Source of the DNA: Streptomyces sp. 150FB | GTDB lineage: Bacteria > Actinomycetota > Actinomycetes > Streptomycetales > Streptomycetaceae | Direction of reading: 5' to 3' | Assembly: GCF_000818195.1 (NCBI RefSeq) | Contig: NZ_JTHL01000001.1 | Span: 4,574,308 to 4,606,766, forward strand | DNA length: 32,459 bases | Shown here: positions 8,320-16,207 of the stretch, piece after piece | How the letters are laid out: every line of letters begins with the position of its first letter | Position numbering within the stretch: position 1 is the stretch's first letter | Made by a program: the position numbers and the translations under genes | The notes under the pieces: generated by a model | Told to the model about the DNA's origin: nothing | What the model saw: only the letters and a program-made list of their open reading frames with translations | Databases searched by the model: none

Positions 8320-8592
8320 CGAACGACTACTCCTCGGGCAGGCGATGGCGCCTGGAAGCGGCAGTTGAGTTCCGGTCCCCCCGAAACGACGGCGGACCGG
8401 CCCGGATGCGGACTCCGGCACGGATCCGGTGAGGCGACAGTCTTCACGGTCCCTGCCGTCACGCGGGTTCCGGTGGTCTGCATCCCGCACAGCCTACGCA
8501 CGACCAAAACCCGCCTAGCGTGAAGTTCACCCCAAATCAGGCAACTTGCTTTCTGAGAATTCATTATGTGACGCCGTTCACCTGGGCCCCTC
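8320..8592. promoter_or_regulatory. Divergent intergenic region, PBP / PadR (left part)
   Basis: The whole gap between the two divergent genes is 366 nt. This left part presumably holds the PBP promoter and leader. It contains an AT-richer patch around 8550-8575 (GAATTCATTATG), unusual in this DNA. I found no convincing -35/-10 pair for the PBP gene and no open frame with a ribosome-binding site. Confidence 0.3.
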
Positions 8593-8621
8593 TTGTCGCA
8601 CAGGCCTCTCCGGCCTATCGT
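8593..8621 (+). promoter_or_regulatory. Predicted padR promoter
   Basis: TTGTCG (8593-8598), a 17-nt spacer, and TATCGT (8616-8621) fit a streptomycete vegetative promoter. The -10 box overlaps the left end of the palindrome at 8619-8651, so a bound repressor would block it. Predicted by eye only. Confidence 0.5.
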
Positions 8622-8651
8622 GCTGATGTATCGACTCGATACATCAGCACG
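8619..8651. promoter_or_regulatory. Perfect 33-nt palindrome, probable PadR operator
   Basis: Sixteen-base arms around one central C: the left arm reads CGTGCTGATGTATCGA and the right arm is its exact complement. The core ATGT...ACAT agrees with operators known for PadR-family repressors. It ends 34 nt before the GTG of the padR gene and overlaps the predicted -10, which points to autorepression. Confidence 0.8.
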
Positions 8652-8685
8652 GCATAAAGGTCCTGGACCGCAGAGGAGACGAAGG

Positions 8686-9453
8686 GTGAGCAGACGCTCG
8701 GGCATCCTCGAGTTCGCTGTGCTCGGTCTGCTGCGCGAGTCCCCCATGCACGGCTATGAGCTGCGGAAACGGCTCAACACCTCGCTGGGGATCTTCCGTG
8801 CGTTCAGCTACGGGACGCTGTATCCCTGCCTCAAGACACTGGTCGCCAACGGCTGGCTGATCGAGGAGCCGGGCAGCGCACCGGAGGACGCGGCCGCCGC
8901 CTCCCTCGCGGGGCGCCGGGCCAAGATCGTCTATCGGCTGACCGCGGAAGGTAAGGAACATTTCGAGGAACTCCTCTCGCACACCGGCCCCGACGCCTGG
9001 GAGGACGAGCACTTCGCTGCTCGGTTCGCCTTCTTCGGACAGACGGAGCGCGAGGTCCGGATGCGCGTGCTGGAAGGCCGCCGCAGCCGGCTGGAGGAGC
9101 GCTTGGAGAAGATGCGTGCCTCCCTGGTCCGTACGCGGGAGCGGCTCGACGACTACACGCTCGAACTGCAACGGCACGGTATGGAGTCGGTCGAGCGCGA
9201 GGTGCGCTGGCTGAACGAGCTCATCGAGAGCGAGCGGGTGGGGCGCGATCAGCGACGGTCCGCCCCGGAGAACCCCGCTGAGCACAGCACCGGACGTGGT
9301 GCCGGGCACAACGCCGGGCACAACGAAACACCGCACGACGAAACACCTGGAGAAGCGGACGGCCTGCCCCGGCTTCGGGACACCGCGTCCACCGGGGGTA
9401 CGCCCCCGGGACGCCCGGTCCCACCGGATCCGTCCGACGATCCTGCCAAGTGA
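8686..9453 (+). CDS. PadR-family transcriptional regulator
   Basis: A 255-residue regulator. The N-terminal winged helix-turn-helix (about residues 4-90) has the family layout: ILEFAVLGLLRESPMHGYELRKRL, then FSYGTLYPCLKTLVANGWL with the conserved GTLYPxL recognition element, and a wing ending VYRLTAEGKEHF. A helical, Arg/Glu-rich dimerisation region follows to about residue 185, and the last 70 residues are low complexity with repeated GHN/ETP units. The GTG at 8686 is chosen because GAGGAGAC lies about seven bases upstream and translation then begins at the winged helix. The inositol synthase gene follows 60 nt downstream, so the two may share a transcript and PadR may control inositol supply. 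The ligand is unknown. Confidence 0.88.
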   Translation: MSRRSGILEFAVLGLLRESPMHGYELRKRLNTSLGIFRAFSYGTLYPCLKTLVANGWLIEEPGSAPEDAAAASLAGRRAKIVYRLTAEGKEHFEELLSHTGPDAWEDEHFAARFAFFGQTEREVRMRVLEGRRSRLEERLEKMRASLVRTRERLDDYTLELQRHGMESVEREVRWLNELIESERVGRDQRRSAPENPAEHSTGRGAGHNAGHNETPHDETPGEADGLPRLRDTASTGGTPPGRPVPPDPSDDPAK

Positions 9454-9513
9454 GGCCCCGCATCCGCGCGGGGACTCATCAAGAACACTGAAATCACACA
9501 GGGAGCAACCGGA

Positions 9514-10596
9514 ATGGGTTCGGTTCGCGTAGCCATCGTCGGCGTGGGCAATTGCGCCGCCTCGCTGGTACAGGGCATCGAGTATTACAAGGACGCCGAT
9601 CCGGCGGCCAAGGTGCCCGGTCTGATGCACGTCCAGTTCGGCGACTACCACGTTCGTGACATCGAGTTCGTGGCCGCCTTCGATGTCGACGCGAAGAAGG
9701 TCGGCCTCGACCTCGCGGATGCCATCGGCGCCAGTGAGAACAACACCATCAAGATCTGCGACGTGCCGAACGCCGGCGTCACGGTCCAGCGCGGCCACAC
9801 CCTCGACGGTCTGGGCAAGTACTACCGCGAGACGATCGAGGAGTCCCCCGAGTCCCCGGCCGACATCGTCGCCACCCTCAAGGACAGGCAGGTCGACGTA
9901 CTCGTCTGCTACCTGCCGGTGGGTTCCGAGGCGGCGGCGAAGTACTACGCGCAGTGCGCCATCGACGCCAAGGTCGCCTTCGTCAACGCCCTCCCGGTCT
10001 TCATCGCCGGTACGAAGGAGTGGGCGGACAAGTTCACCGCCGCCGGCGTCCCGATCATCGGTGACGACATCAAGTCGCAGGTCGGCGCGACCATCACGCA
10101 CCGGGTCATGGCGAAGCTCTTCGAGGACCGCGGTGTCGTCCTCGACCGCACGATGCAGTTGAACGTCGGCGGCAACATGGACTTCAAGAACATGCTGGAG
10201 CGTGAGCGCCTGGAGTCCAAGAAGATCTCCAAGACGCAGGCGGTCACCTCGCAGATCCGCGACCGCGACCTGGGCGCCGACAACGTCCACATCGGCCCGT
10301 CGGACTACGTGGCCTGGCTCGACGACCGCAAGTGGGCGTACGTCCGCCTCGAGGGCCGCGCTTTCGGCGACGTGCCGCTGAACCTGGAGTACAAGCTCGA
10401 GGTCTGGGACTCGCCGAACTCGGCAGGCGTCATCATCGACGCCGTCCGCGCCGCGAAGATCGCCAAGGACCGCGGTATCGGCGGCCCCGTGCTCTCCGCT
10501 TCGTCGTACTTCATGAAGTCGCCGCCGGTGCAGTACTTCGACGACGAGGCCCGCGACAACGTCGAGAAGTTCATCCGCGGCGAGGTCGACGGCTGA
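9514..10596 (+). CDS. ino1: myo-Inositol-1(3)-phosphate synthase
   Basis: Converts glucose 6-phosphate to inositol 1(3)-phosphate with NAD, the first step toward mycothiol and phosphatidylinositol in actinobacteria. The 360-residue protein is the short actinobacterial type. It begins with a Rossmann motif, [16 protein letters not shown], and has [29 protein letters not shown], the conserved [15 protein letters not shown] active-site stretch (Lys in DIKSQ) and [12 protein letters not shown]. Its ribosome-binding site is GGGAG about ten bases upstream. It follows the PadR gene by 60 nt and ends before a strong hairpin terminator. M. tuberculosis has the same padR-ino1 pair (Rv0047c-Rv0046c, recollection), which supports a functional link. 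Confidence 0.96.
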   Translation: MGSVRVAIVGVGNCAASLVQGIEYYKDADPAAKVPGLMHVQFGDYHVRDIEFVAAFDVDAKKVGLDLADAIGASENNTIKICDVPNAGVTVQRGHTLDGLGKYYRETIEESPESPADIVATLKDRQVDVLVCYLPVGSEAAAKYYAQCAIDAKVAFVNALPVFIAGTKEWADKFTAAGVPIIGDDIKSQVGATITHRVMAKLFEDRGVVLDRTMQLNVGGNMDFKNMLERERLESKKISKTQAVTSQIRDRDLGADNVHIGPSDYVAWLDDRKWAYVRLEGRAFGDVPLNLEYKLEVWDSPNSAGVIIDAVRAAKIAKDRGIGGPVLSASSYFMKSPPVQYFDDEARDNVEKFIRGEVDG

Positions 10597-10642
10597 CAGC
10601 CGGCTTCACCGCACAGCAGCGCCTCCGTACCGCCTCTGTACG

Positions 10643-10687
10643 TACGGGAAGAGCCACCGGGCAGCCCGCCCGGTGGCTCTTCCCGTA
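10643..10687 (+). terminator. Perfect 20-bp hairpin after ino1
   Basis: TACGGGAAGAGCCACCGGGC pairs exactly with 10668-10687 around a 5-nt loop (AGCCC). It starts 46 nt after the ino1 stop codon and has no U-tract, the common streptomycete form of intrinsic terminator. Confidence 0.85.
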
Positions 10688-10730
10688 TCCGCCCCTCTTC
10701 GCCGCGGGGCCGTATGTGACGCTGACCTCC

Positions 10731-12017
10731 ATGCCCGTCATACGCGATCTGCGCACCCTGCTGGGCCTCTCCGGCTTCCGCCGCCTGCTGGCGGTCCGCC
10801 TTCTCTCCCAGGCGGCGGACGGCGTCTTCCAGGTCGCCCTCGCCACGCATGTGGTGTTCTCCCCCGAGGAACAGACCTCGCCCGCAGCGATCGCCTCCGC
10901 CATGGCGGTCCTGCTGCTGCCCTACTCACTGATCGGACCGTTCGCCGGCGTCCTGCTGGACCGCTGGCAGCGCCGTCAGGTCTTCCTCTACGGCAATCTG
11001 CTGCGGGCCGTCCTCGCCGGCTGCACGGCTCTACTGATCGTCGCCGCGGTGCCCGACTGGCTCTTCTACGTCTCCGCGCTGTCCGTGACGGCCGTCAACC
11101 GGTTCGTTCTGGCCGGGCTCTCGGCGGCCCTGCCCCGGGTGACCGACACCGAGCAACTGGTGCTCGCCAACTCCCTCTCCCCGACGGCCGGAACGCTGGC
11201 CGCGACCGCGGGCGGCGGACTCGCCTTCGTCGTACGGCTGACCCTCTCGGACTCCGACGCCGCCGTGGTGCTGCTGGGCGCGGTGCTCTACCTCTGCGCC
11301 GCCCTGACGTCGCTCCTGATGGCACGCGGGCTTCTCGGACCCGATCGAGAGGCGGGCCGGCAGCGGCTGGGCGCCGCTCTCGTCTCGACCGCGCGCGGGC
11401 TGACGGGCGGCCTCCGCCATCTCGCTGAGCGGCGCGACGCGGCCCACGCGCTGGCGGCGATGACGATGATGCGCTTCTGCTACGGCGCGCTGACGGTGAT
11501 GGTGCTGATGCTCTCGCGATACGCCTGGACGGACAGCGAGTCGGCGGGGCTCGCGCTGCTCGGGCTGGCTGTCGGGGTGTCCGGAGCGGGTTTCTTCGTG
11601 GCCGCAGTCCTGGCCCCCTGGGCGGTGGGACGGTTCGGCCCGTACGGCTGGATCGCCACCTGCGCCGGAGCGAGCGCTCTCATCGAGCCGGCCCTGTGGC
11701 TGCCCTTCGCCCCCGTGCCCGCCCTGATCGCCGCGTTCATCCTCGGCCTGGTCACCCAGGGGGCGAAGATCGCCACGGACACGGTGGTGCAGTCCTCCGT
11801 GGCCGACGCGTTCCGCGGCCGGGTCTTCTCCCTCTACGACGTGCTGTTCAACGTCGCCTTCGTCGGAGCGGCGGCCATCGCGGCGCTGATGCTGCCGCCC
11901 GACGGCCGATCCATACCCCTCGTGATCACGGTCGCCGCCCTGTCGGCCGCCGTGGCCGGGACGATGGCCCGGTGGGGGCACCAGCCCGAGACTCGGGCGG
12001 AGCGATGTTTCACGTGA
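10731..12017 (+). CDS. MFS transporter, probable exporter
   Basis: A 428-residue major facilitator superfamily protein with about twelve hydrophobic segments. After LLAVRLLSQAADGVFQVALA, the motif-A-like loop between segments 2 and 3 reads GVLLDRWQRRQVFL, as in drug-efflux MFS proteins; the second half repeats the pattern. The start is uncertain: the ATG at 10731 lacks a good ribosome-binding site, while an in-frame GTG at 10716 has GGGG upstream. The stop codon TGA (12015-12017) lies inside a perfect parS site, so the last residues, CFT, are encoded by parS. A terminator hairpin separates it from ino1. Substrate unknown. Confidence 0.85.
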   Translation: MPVIRDLRTLLGLSGFRRLLAVRLLSQAADGVFQVALATHVVFSPEEQTSPAAIASAMAVLLLPYSLIGPFAGVLLDRWQRRQVFLYGNLLRAVLAGCTALLIVAAVPDWLFYVSALSVTAVNRFVLAGLSAALPRVTDTEQLVLANSLSPTAGTLAATAGGGLAFVVRLTLSDSDAAVVLLGAVLYLCAALTSLLMARGLLGPDREAGRQRLGAALVSTARGLTGGLRHLAERRDAAHALAAMTMMRFCYGALTVMVLMLSRYAWTDSESAGLALLGLAVGVSGAGFFVAAVLAPWAVGRFGPYGWIATCAGASALIEPALWLPFAPVPALIAAFILGLVTQGAKIATDTVVQSSVADAFRGRVFSLYDVLFNVAFVGAAAIAALMLPPDGRSIPLVITVAALSAAVAGTMARWGHQPETRAERCFT

Positions 12018-12020
12018 AAC
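12007..12020. promoter_or_regulatory. parS: parS site 1 (ParB binding)
   Basis: Exact GTTTCACGTGAAAC, the Streptomyces centromere-like ParB target, extended to TGTTTCACGTGAAACA. It supplies the stop codon of the MFS transporter gene. A second site lies 29 nt further on. Confidence 0.95.
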
Positions 12021-12040
12021 AACGCACCGGAACATGGCGA

Positions 12041-12072
12041 GGGGGCGATGTTTCACGTGAAACATCGCCCCC
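12041..12072. terminator. Perfect 32-nt palindrome enclosing parS, probable bidirectional terminator
   Basis: GGGGGCGATGTTTCAC and its exact complement form a 16-bp inverted repeat with parS at its centre. It lies in the 85-nt gap between the convergent MFS and CCA-transferase genes, where a shared terminator is expected. The G-run and C-run arms go well beyond what ParB needs. Confidence 0.65.
12050..12063. promoter_or_regulatory. parS: parS site 2 (ParB binding)
   Basis: Exact GTTTCACGTGAAAC (16-mer TGTTTCACGTGAAACA) at the centre of the 32-nt palindrome between convergent genes. Confidence 0.95.
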
Positions 12073-12102
12073 CACACACTCCTCGCGCACACCAGAGCCA
12101 CG

Positions 12103-13545
12103 TCAGCTCCGGGTGGCCCACCACTCCTTGAGCGCCGCAGCGGCCTCGTCGCGCCCCATCGGCCCGTTCTCCAGCCGCAGCTCCAGCAGGAAGGTGTACG
12201 CGGCGCCGATCACCGGACCGGGGCCCACGCCCAGGATCTCCATGATCTGGTTGCCGTCCAGATCGGGCCTGATCGAGTCGAGCTGCTCCTGCTCCTGCAA
12301 CTCGGCGATACGCGCCTCCAGGCCGTCGTAGGCCCGCGAGAGGGCGTTCGCCTTGCGCTTGTTCCGGGTGGTGCAGTCCGAACGCGTCAGCTTGTGCAGC
12401 CGCTCCAGCAACGGCCCCGCGTCGCGTACGTAGCGCCGCACCGCCGAGTCGGTCCACTCCCCTGTCCCGTAGCCGTGGAACCGCAGGTGCAGCTCCACCA
12501 GCCGGGAGACGTCCCTGACGAGGTCGTTGGAGTACTTGAGAGCGGTCATCCGCTTCTTGGTCAGCTTCGCGCCCACCATCTCGTGGTGGTGGAAGGAGAC
12601 CCCGCCGTCCTTCTCGAAGCGCCGCGTCCTGGGCTTGCCGATGTCGTGGAGCAGAGCCGCCAGCCTCAGCACCAGGTCAGGACCGTCCTCCTCCAGGTCG
12701 ATGGCCTGCTCCAGGACAGTCAGCGAGTGCTCGTACACGTCCTTGTGCCGGTGGTGCTCGTCGCTCTCCAGCCGCAGCGCCGGCAGCTCGGGCAGCACCC
12801 GCTCCGCGAGACCCGTGTCGACGAGCAGCGTGAGGCCCTTGCGGGGGTGCTTCGAGAGCAGCAGCTTGTTGAGCTCGTCACGCACCCGCTCGGAGGAGAC
12901 GATCCCGATACGGTCGGACATCGCCGTCATCGCCCCGACAACCTCCGGGGCGACCTCGAAGTCCAGTTGTGCGGCGAAGCGGGCGGCCCGGAACATCCGC
13001 AGCGGATCGTCGGAGAAGGAGTCCTCCGGGGCCCCAGGAGTGCGCAGCACCCGCGCGGCGAGGTCCTCCAGACCACCGTGCGGATCGATGAACTCCTTCT
13101 GCGGCAGCGCGACGGCCATCGCGTTCACCGTGAAGTCCCGCCGCACGAGGTCTTCCTCGATCGAGTCGCCGTAGGACACCTCAGGTTTGCGCGACGTCCT
13201 GTCGTAGGACTCCGAGCGGTACGTCGTCACCTCGATCAGATAGCCGTCCTTCTGGCAGCCGACCGTGCCGAAGGCGATCCCCACCTCCCAGACGGAGTCC
13301 GCCCACGGCCGGACGATCCTCAGGACGTCCTCGGGGCGGGCATCGGTGGTGAAGTCGAGGTCGTTGCCGAGCCGGCCGAGCAGGGCGTCCCTGACCGAGC
13401 CGCCGACCAGGGCCAGAGAGAATCCGGCTGCTCGGAACCGGTGGGCGAGATCGTCGGCGACGGGGGACACCCGCAGCAGTTCGCTGACCGCGCGGTGCTG
13501 CACCTGACTCAGTGCGCTGGGATTGTCTTCGTTGGCGTTCGGCAC
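12103..13545 (-). CDS. pcnA: CCA tRNA nucleotidyltransferase
   Basis: Adds or repairs the 3' CCA end of tRNAs; class II nucleotidyltransferase of 480 residues. The N-terminal catalytic domain shows LVGGSVRDALLG (nucleotide-binding GGxVRD) and the metal-binding DLDF at residues 62-65, then the YGDSIEEDLVRRDFTVNAMA and ARFAAQLDF motifs. An HD domain follows with ALLHDIGKP and FHHHEMVGA. The start is placed at the GTG at 13545 (protein VPNANEDNPS...), which gives the usual actinobacterial N-terminus. An ATG at 13632 with GGAAGAA upstream would add 29 residues and cannot be excluded. M. tuberculosis PcnA (Rv3907c) occupies the same position next to the DUF6049-murJ block. Confidence 0.92.
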   Translation of the reverse strand: MPNANEDNPSALSQVQHRAVSELLRVSPVADDLAHRFRAAGFSLALVGGSVRDALLGRLGNDLDFTTDARPEDVLRIVRPWADSVWEVGIAFGTVGCQKDGYLIEVTTYRSESYDRTSRKPEVSYGDSIEEDLVRRDFTVNAMAVALPQKEFIDPHGGLEDLAARVLRTPGAPEDSFSDDPLRMFRAARFAAQLDFEVAPEVVGAMTAMSDRIGIVSSERVRDELNKLLLSKHPRKGLTLLVDTGLAERVLPELPALRLESDEHHRHKDVYEHSLTVLEQAIDLEEDGPDLVLRLAALLHDIGKPRTRRFEKDGGVSFHHHEMVGAKLTKKRMTALKYSNDLVRDVSRLVELHLRFHGYGTGEWTDSAVRRYVRDAGPLLERLHKLTRSDCTTRNKRKANALSRAYDGLEARIAELQEQEQLDSIRPDLDGNQIMEILGVGPGPVIGAAYTFLLELRLENGPMGRDEAAAALKEWWATRS

Positions 13546-13744
13546 AACAGAAAAGGGTACGTGTCCCCGCCCCCGCCGGCGGCCCAGTTTCGAGGAGCCC
13601 GGACTCCGGTGCACGGGTTTCCCGCCGCGCATGAGATTCTTCCGATCATGTGGAGCAGTCCCCAGCACTTCACCACAGCGCACATCGTTACCATGCCTGG
13701 ACGCACAACCGACGACCACAAACGATGACGAGGGACGGGCGAGC

Positions 13745-16162
13745 GTGGCCGAGGCGGCAGACTTCCAGGGGATGGGTCATTCCCCTGCGCGCCGGTGGCT
13801 GCGGCGTACAGCCGCGCTGATCGCGGGAGCACCGCTCCTGGCCGGGCTGCTGGCCGTGACAGCGGCCCCGGCAGCCCATGCCGGAGAGGCGGCCGCCACC
13901 GGCCCGCACACGGCCGACGTGGCGCTGGACACGCTGTCGCCCAGCGCGCCGGTGCCGGGCGACACACTCACCGTCTCCGGCACGGTGACCAACAAGAGCA
14001 AGCGAACCCTCGACAACGCCACGGTGAACGTCGAGGTGGGTCCGCAGCTCTCCGGCAGGGTCGCGATCGACGACGCCGCCGAGCGGTCCGACGACGCATC
14101 GGTCGATGTCCCGCCGATCGGCGGCAAGTACAAGGTCAACCTGCCGAAGCTCATCTCGGGTGTTCCCTACGACTTCAAGCTCGCCATCCCCGTCAGCAAG
14201 CTGGGGCTCGGCGGGGACGGTGTCTACCAGCTCGGCGTCTCCCTGAACGGGACGACCCCCGACCTGCCGTACGAGCACACGCTGGGGGCACAGCGAACGT
14301 TCCTCCCCTGGCAGCCGGAGGCCACGGAGAAGAAGACCCAGCTCACCTACCTCTGGCCGCTCATCTCCACCACGCATCTCACCGCCGAGACCGGCTCGGA
14401 CGAGCAGCAGACGCCGGTCTTCGCCAACGACGACCTGGCCACGGACCTCGCCCCCGGCGGACGGCTGCAACAGCTCGTCGCCCTCGGCGACGACCTTCCC
14501 GTGACCTGGGTCATCGACCCCGACCTGCTCGCCAGCGTCGACGCGATGACCCGCAGCTACCGCGTCCGCAGCGGCACCACCACCGTGCCCGGCAAGAGCC
14601 AGGCCGTGGCGAACCAGTGGCTCGACGCCCTCGACAAGGCCGTACGGGGACACAAGGTCGTCGCGCTGCCGTTCAGCGACCCGGACCTGGCCTCACTCGC
14701 CCACCGGGGCAAGAACGTCTCCGGCTCGCTCAGCCACCTCCAGCCCGCCACCGAGGTCGCCAGGACCACCGTGGCGACGATCCTCCACGTGGACCCCTCC
14801 ACCGACTTCGCCTGGCCCGTCGACGGCGCGATCGACCCCTCGATCGTCGACGTCGCCACCTCGGGCGGCGCGCACAAGATCATCACCCGCAGCGACAGCC
14901 TCCAGGACAACCTGCCGTACAGCCCCAACGCCGCACGGCCCATCGGCGGCGGCACCACAGCGGTAGTCGCCGACGCCCAGCTCTCCACCGGCTTCCAGGG
15001 CGACCTGACGACGGCGGACAACTCGATCCTCGCGATCCAGAAGTTCCTGGCCCAGTCGCTGGCGCTGACCCTCCAGCAGCCCTCGAAACAGCGCAGCATC
15101 GTCGTCGCCCCCCAGCGGATGCCGACCGCCGCCCAGGCCCAGTCGATGGCGAGCGCCCTGCGCACCCTCGGCCCCGAGCGCTGGACGCAGCCGTCGAACC
15201 TGATCGCCGCCGCCGCCGCAAAGCCCGACGCCGACGCCAACACCAAGGTGCCCAGCACCTCCCGGTACCCCAAGAAGCTGCGCAACCAGGAACTGCCGAC
15301 CAGCGCGTTCCAGCAGATCGCCGACACCCAGAGCCAGCTCGACAACTTCAAGGCGATCCTCAGCGCCCCCGACCGCGTCGAGGCACCCTTCGCCAACGCG
15401 CTCTACCGGGCGATGGCGACCTCCTGGCGCGGGAACCCGACGGGCGCCCAGCAGTACCGCGACGGGGTGCAGAACTACCTGCTGAGCCTCACCAACGGGG
15501 TGCAGCTCATCCACAAGTCCGTCCTCACCCTCTCGGGGCGCAGCGCGACGATCCCCGTGACCGTCCAGAACCAGCTCGTGCAGGGCGTCGAGCACCTGGT
15601 GCTGCGGCTCACCTCCAGCAAGCCGAACCGGCTCAAGATCGACGCCGACAAGAAGTCCGCCGAGGAACCGATCAAGATCGACGGCGAGCACAGCCAGTCG
15701 GTCAAGTTCACCGGCGCCGGAAACGCCACCGGCCCGGTCTCGGTGACCGCACAGCTCTACACCCTGGACGGCAAGCCCTACGGCAGGCCCATGACCTTCA
15801 AGGTGAAGGTCTCCGAGATCACCCCCACCGTGATGCTCGTCATCGCCGGCGGTGTGCTGCTCCTGGTCCTCGCCGGGGCGAAGATGTACAGCCGGCGCAA
15901 GCGCGCCGCCGCACGCAAGGCAGCAGCGGAACCGGCGGATCCCGAGGACCCGCCGGGCGGTCCCGACGACCCCACGGATCCCGTGGATCCCAAGGACGGC
16001 GCCGACAGCAGGAACAGCACCACCGGCACGAAGGACACACAAGGCACGAAGGCCGCCGAGGACACAGTTCCCGAGCAGCCGAGTGACCCGGAGGACCCGG
16101 AACCGGACACCGGACCGGAAAACGCGAAGGCGTCGGGCACGGGTGAGAAAGTGAACCGTTGA
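13745..16162 (+). CDS. Secreted, membrane-anchored DUF6049-like protein
   Basis: An 805-residue protein of unknown function, resembling the large conserved protein upstream of murJ in actinobacteria (M. tuberculosis Rv3909, recollection). It has a signal peptide with an Arg-rich N-region and hydrophobic core ending in AHA (about residue 46), then a long extracytoplasmic region beginning with a beta-sandwich-like segment (DTLTVSGTVTNKS) and containing VTWVIDPDLL and VVALPFSDPD. A second Ig-like segment precedes one transmembrane helix (about 695-713) and a ~90-residue cytoplasmic Pro/Asp/Glu-rich tail. GAGGGA about nine bases upstream favours the GTG at 13745; an ATG at 13772 is possible. The murJ gene starts 45 nt after its stop codon, so the two are probably co-transcribed and a role with lipid II export is likely but unproven. 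Confidence 0.8.
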   Translation: MAEAADFQGMGHSPARRWLRRTAALIAGAPLLAGLLAVTAAPAAHAGEAAATGPHTADVALDTLSPSAPVPGDTLTVSGTVTNKSKRTLDNATVNVEVGPQLSGRVAIDDAAERSDDASVDVPPIGGKYKVNLPKLISGVPYDFKLAIPVSKLGLGGDGVYQLGVSLNGTTPDLPYEHTLGAQRTFLPWQPEATEKKTQLTYLWPLISTTHLTAETGSDEQQTPVFANDDLATDLAPGGRLQQLVALGDDLPVTWVIDPDLLASVDAMTRSYRVRSGTTTVPGKSQAVANQWLDALDKAVRGHKVVALPFSDPDLASLAHRGKNVSGSLSHLQPATEVARTTVATILHVDPSTDFAWPVDGAIDPSIVDVATSGGAHKIITRSDSLQDNLPYSPNAARPIGGGTTAVVADAQLSTGFQGDLTTADNSILAIQKFLAQSLALTLQQPSKQRSIVVAPQRMPTAAQAQSMASALRTLGPERWTQPSNLIAAAAAKPDADANTKVPSTSRYPKKLRNQELPTSAFQQIADTQSQLDNFKAILSAPDRVEAPFANALYRAMATSWRGNPTGAQQYRDGVQNYLLSLTNGVQLIHKSVLTLSGRSATIPVTVQNQLVQGVEHLVLRLTSSKPNRLKIDADKKSAEEPIKIDGEHSQSVKFTGAGNATGPVSVTAQLYTLDGKPYGRPMTFKVKVSEITPTVMLVIAGGVLLLVLAGAKMYSRRKRAAARKAAAEPADPEDPPGGPDDPTDPVDPKDGADSRNSTTGTKDTQGTKAAEDTVPEQPSDPEDPEPDTGPENAKASGTGEKVNR

Positions 16163-16207
16163 GCGATGTCGTGGCCGGCCGGCCGGGGACGATGAGGTGG
16201 GGTAACC

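Noticed and set aside
13546..13632. Longer PcnA from the ATG at 13632
   Set aside because: A possible ribosome-binding site exists, but the extra 29 residues are Arg/Gly-rich and unlike known PcnA N-termini. Kept as an alternative.
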